From: Methanosarcinales archaeon
GTDB taxonomy: Archaea; Halobacteriota; Methanosarcinia; Methanosarcinales; Methanogasteraceae
Length of the DNA: 5,297 nt
Direction of reading: 5' to 3'
Assembly (NCBI GenBank): GCA_003661105.1
Contig: QMVM01000158.1
Span: forward strand, 1-5,297
Shown here: one piece after another, positions 3,859-5,297 of the stretch
How positions within the stretch are numbered: the first letter of the stretch is position 1
Layout of the letters: each line of letters starts with the position of its first letter
Position numbers and translations under genes: made by a program
The notes under the pieces: generated by a model
The model's input: only the letters and a program-made list of their open reading frames with translations
Databases searched by the model: none
What the model was told of the DNA's origin: nothing

Positions 3859-5297
3859 CTAACAGATTATTGTTCCGCCAACCGGATTTTTGAGATCGAT
3901 ATCAAGCCCCACACCCTTTTTATCATAGAACTGCTCATCAAGGATTCTGAAATTACGGATCGAATGTATAGTCAGATCGTCAGGTCTAACAGCCATCCAT
4001 TTTTCAAATCGCATACTTACAGAATTGGCAGCTATTCGTTTACTAATACTCTTTATTGCATAACGCCGCTTCCACCGATCCTTTATTTCTAACGCGTCTT
4101 CAATCTTTTTGGGCAAATCTTTATCCAGAGATGAAATTATGAATTGTTCCTGACGTTCGTCCCCCCGCAATAGTTTTTTAATATCTACAATCGTTTCGTC
4201 ATATTTGTGAGTATACTGGGCGTAAGCTTTCACAACTTTCATCGATTCCCCCAATCGTCCTCTCACCATCTCAAAATAACGAGATCCAAGACTGTAAAAC
4301 CGTTCTTCTGGAATTTCACTATTTCCACTCACGCTAAATGCTGTGCAATCTAAAAGAATGGGATCGTAAACCATATCAGAGAAACCGCGCCCCCTATCTG
4401 ACGTAAGTCTAACAATTTCAACACCTCCCGTTCCTTTTTGTCCATTACGGTTGCATCTACCACAAACCTGAAAGATGGAATCCAGCGGAGCCCAATCCCG
4501 TACAATATAATCCACATCGATATCTACGCCAGCCTCGATACACTGAGTCGTTACAACGATTGGATTCAGTTCTTTTTCGATGCATTGCTTGATACGTAAA
4601 ATCCGATCGGTTCTCTGCGACGGGGTAACAAGAGAAGATAAGTAGATCAGCGGTCTTTCAAAAATTGTTTTCCCATCAATAATCTCCCCTATTTTTTTGT
4701 AAATCGATTTGCTAGAATCTCGCGTGTTTAGTACAATCATCACCGATTCATCAGAGTGTTCATTCAAAAGATCTGGCAGATTATCTATAAACTCATCAAG
4801 CGATCTCTTTTTCGGTTTTATACGAAGATTTACCCGTCTACGACTTTTAAAATACTCTTTATGTTCCGGAACTCGTTCTTTTGCGCTTGGGAAAAATTCT
4901 GGTTGCGTGGCAGACATCAATAGAATATGTGTGCCTCCAACCTCTGACAATTTCTTGAAGAAATATTCAAATGGTTTCCACAGTTCTGATGGAAGTGCCT
5001 GTATCTCATCAAAGACTATTATCGCATTGAACAGGTTGTGAAAACGCATAAGATGTTTTGATTTCAATGAAAACAACGAGTAGAGCAACTGATCAAACGT
5101 CGATACAATAATTTCAGAGTTCCAGATGTTTAAGAAGAAATCAACCGAGTTATCGCTTCGTTCTTCGTCATCGATGCCGTTTTGGTATTCGAAATCAGAT
5201 ATGGAGTATCTTGGCATATACAGCCGATCTTTATCTTTTTCATAGAGGGCACCAAGAAACTTTTTGTAAACATCATCTGTCTGCTCAATGATTGAGA
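3859..5297 (-). CDS. cas3: Cas3 helicase, C-terminal 478 residues (N-terminus outside window)
   Basis: The frame is open through the right edge, so the true start, the helicase P-loop and any HD nuclease domain lie outside. The first visible residues, SIIEQTDDVYKKFLG, match the 'SIIEQ' motif of Cas3. Counting from the internal Met at 5217, the superfamily 2 motifs follow in order: STFDQLL (39-45), motif II VFDEIQALP (68-76), motif III SAT (102-104), the second RecA domain with MIVLNTRDSSKSIYKKI (160-176), motif V TTQCIEAGVDID (223-234) and motif VI QVCGRCNRNG (250-259). The rest is the Cas3 C-terminal region. Cas3 is recruited by Cascade to an R-loop and unwinds and degrades the DNA target of type I systems. 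DEIQ rather than DEAD/DEAH is normal for this family. The stop is TAG (3861-3859). A Met at 5217 is not the start: conserved Cas3 residues precede it. Same strand as mntA, hepT and cas6b, so it may head their operon. Confidence 0.92.
   Translation of the reverse strand, partial: SIIEQTDDVYKKFLGALYEKDKDRLYMPRYSISDFEYQNGIDDEERSDNSVDFFLNIWNSEIIVSTFDQLLYSLFSLKSKHLMRFHNLFNAIIVFDEIQALPSELWKPFEYFFKKLSEVGGTHILLMSATQPEFFPSAKERVPEHKEYFKSRRRVNLRIKPKKRSLDEFIDNLPDLLNEHSDESVMIVLNTRDSSKSIYKKIGEIIDGKTIFERPLIYLSSLVTPSQRTDRILRIKQCIEKELNPIVVTTQCIEAGVDIDVDYIVRDWAPLDSIFQVCGRCNRNGQKGTGGVEIVRLTSDRGRGFSDMVYDPILLDCTAFSVSGNSEIPEERFYSLGSRYFEMVRGRLGESMKVVKAYAQYTHKYDETIVDIKKLLRGDERQEQFIISSLDKDLPKKIEDALEIKDRWKRRYAIKSISKRIAANSVSMRFEKWMAVRPDDLTIHSIRNFRILDEQFYDKKGVGLDIDLKNPVGGTIIC

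Noticed and set aside
3784..4092. Plus-strand open frame of 102 codons
   Set aside because: It is a shadow of the cas3 C-terminal region and lacks any family signal.

Overview
The window looks like an archaeal CRISPR-Cas locus crowded with toxin-antitoxin (TA) genes, most likely from a euryarchaeon of the methanogen or methane-oxidiser type. That assignment is indirect: it rests on a Cas6b of the Methanococcus type, Cmr-type and Cas3-type genes side by side, three TA families common in archaea, and short SD or TATA-like leaders. There is no rRNA or housekeeping gene to test it.

Layout from left to right: the N-terminal end of cmr1 (type III-B; 1-140, minus); a decayed C-terminal fragment of cas6b (194-532, minus); a vapB antitoxin gene with a decayed vapC toxin gene (611-1227, plus); a solitary CRISPR-repeat-like element (1237-1273); a second decayed cas6b C-terminal fragment (1240-1497, minus); a tumE toxin gene with one in-frame stop and its intact tumA antitoxin gene (1513-2111, minus); an intact cas6b (2230-2919, minus); an intact hepT-mntA pair (2960-3778, minus); and the helicase part of cas3 (3859 to the right edge, minus, N-terminus outside the window).

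The striking pattern is a threefold succession of cas6b (or its remnant) followed on its 5' side by a TA module, each module from a different family (VapBC, TumA/TumE, MntA/HepT). In two of the three the toxin is broken while the antitoxin reads through intact; only HepT-MntA looks fully functional. VapC has lost its start codon, two catalytic acids and its reading frame (two stops). TumE has a single CGA-to-TGA-type stop.

Functionally, Cas3 (type I target shredding), Cas6b (crRNA processing) and Cmr1 (type III-B effector) suggest that one crRNA-processing enzyme may serve both a type I and a type III-B effector. The TA modules may act as addiction genes that penalise loss of the cas genes, or as abortive defence, or may simply have accumulated in a defence island. 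These roles are inference.
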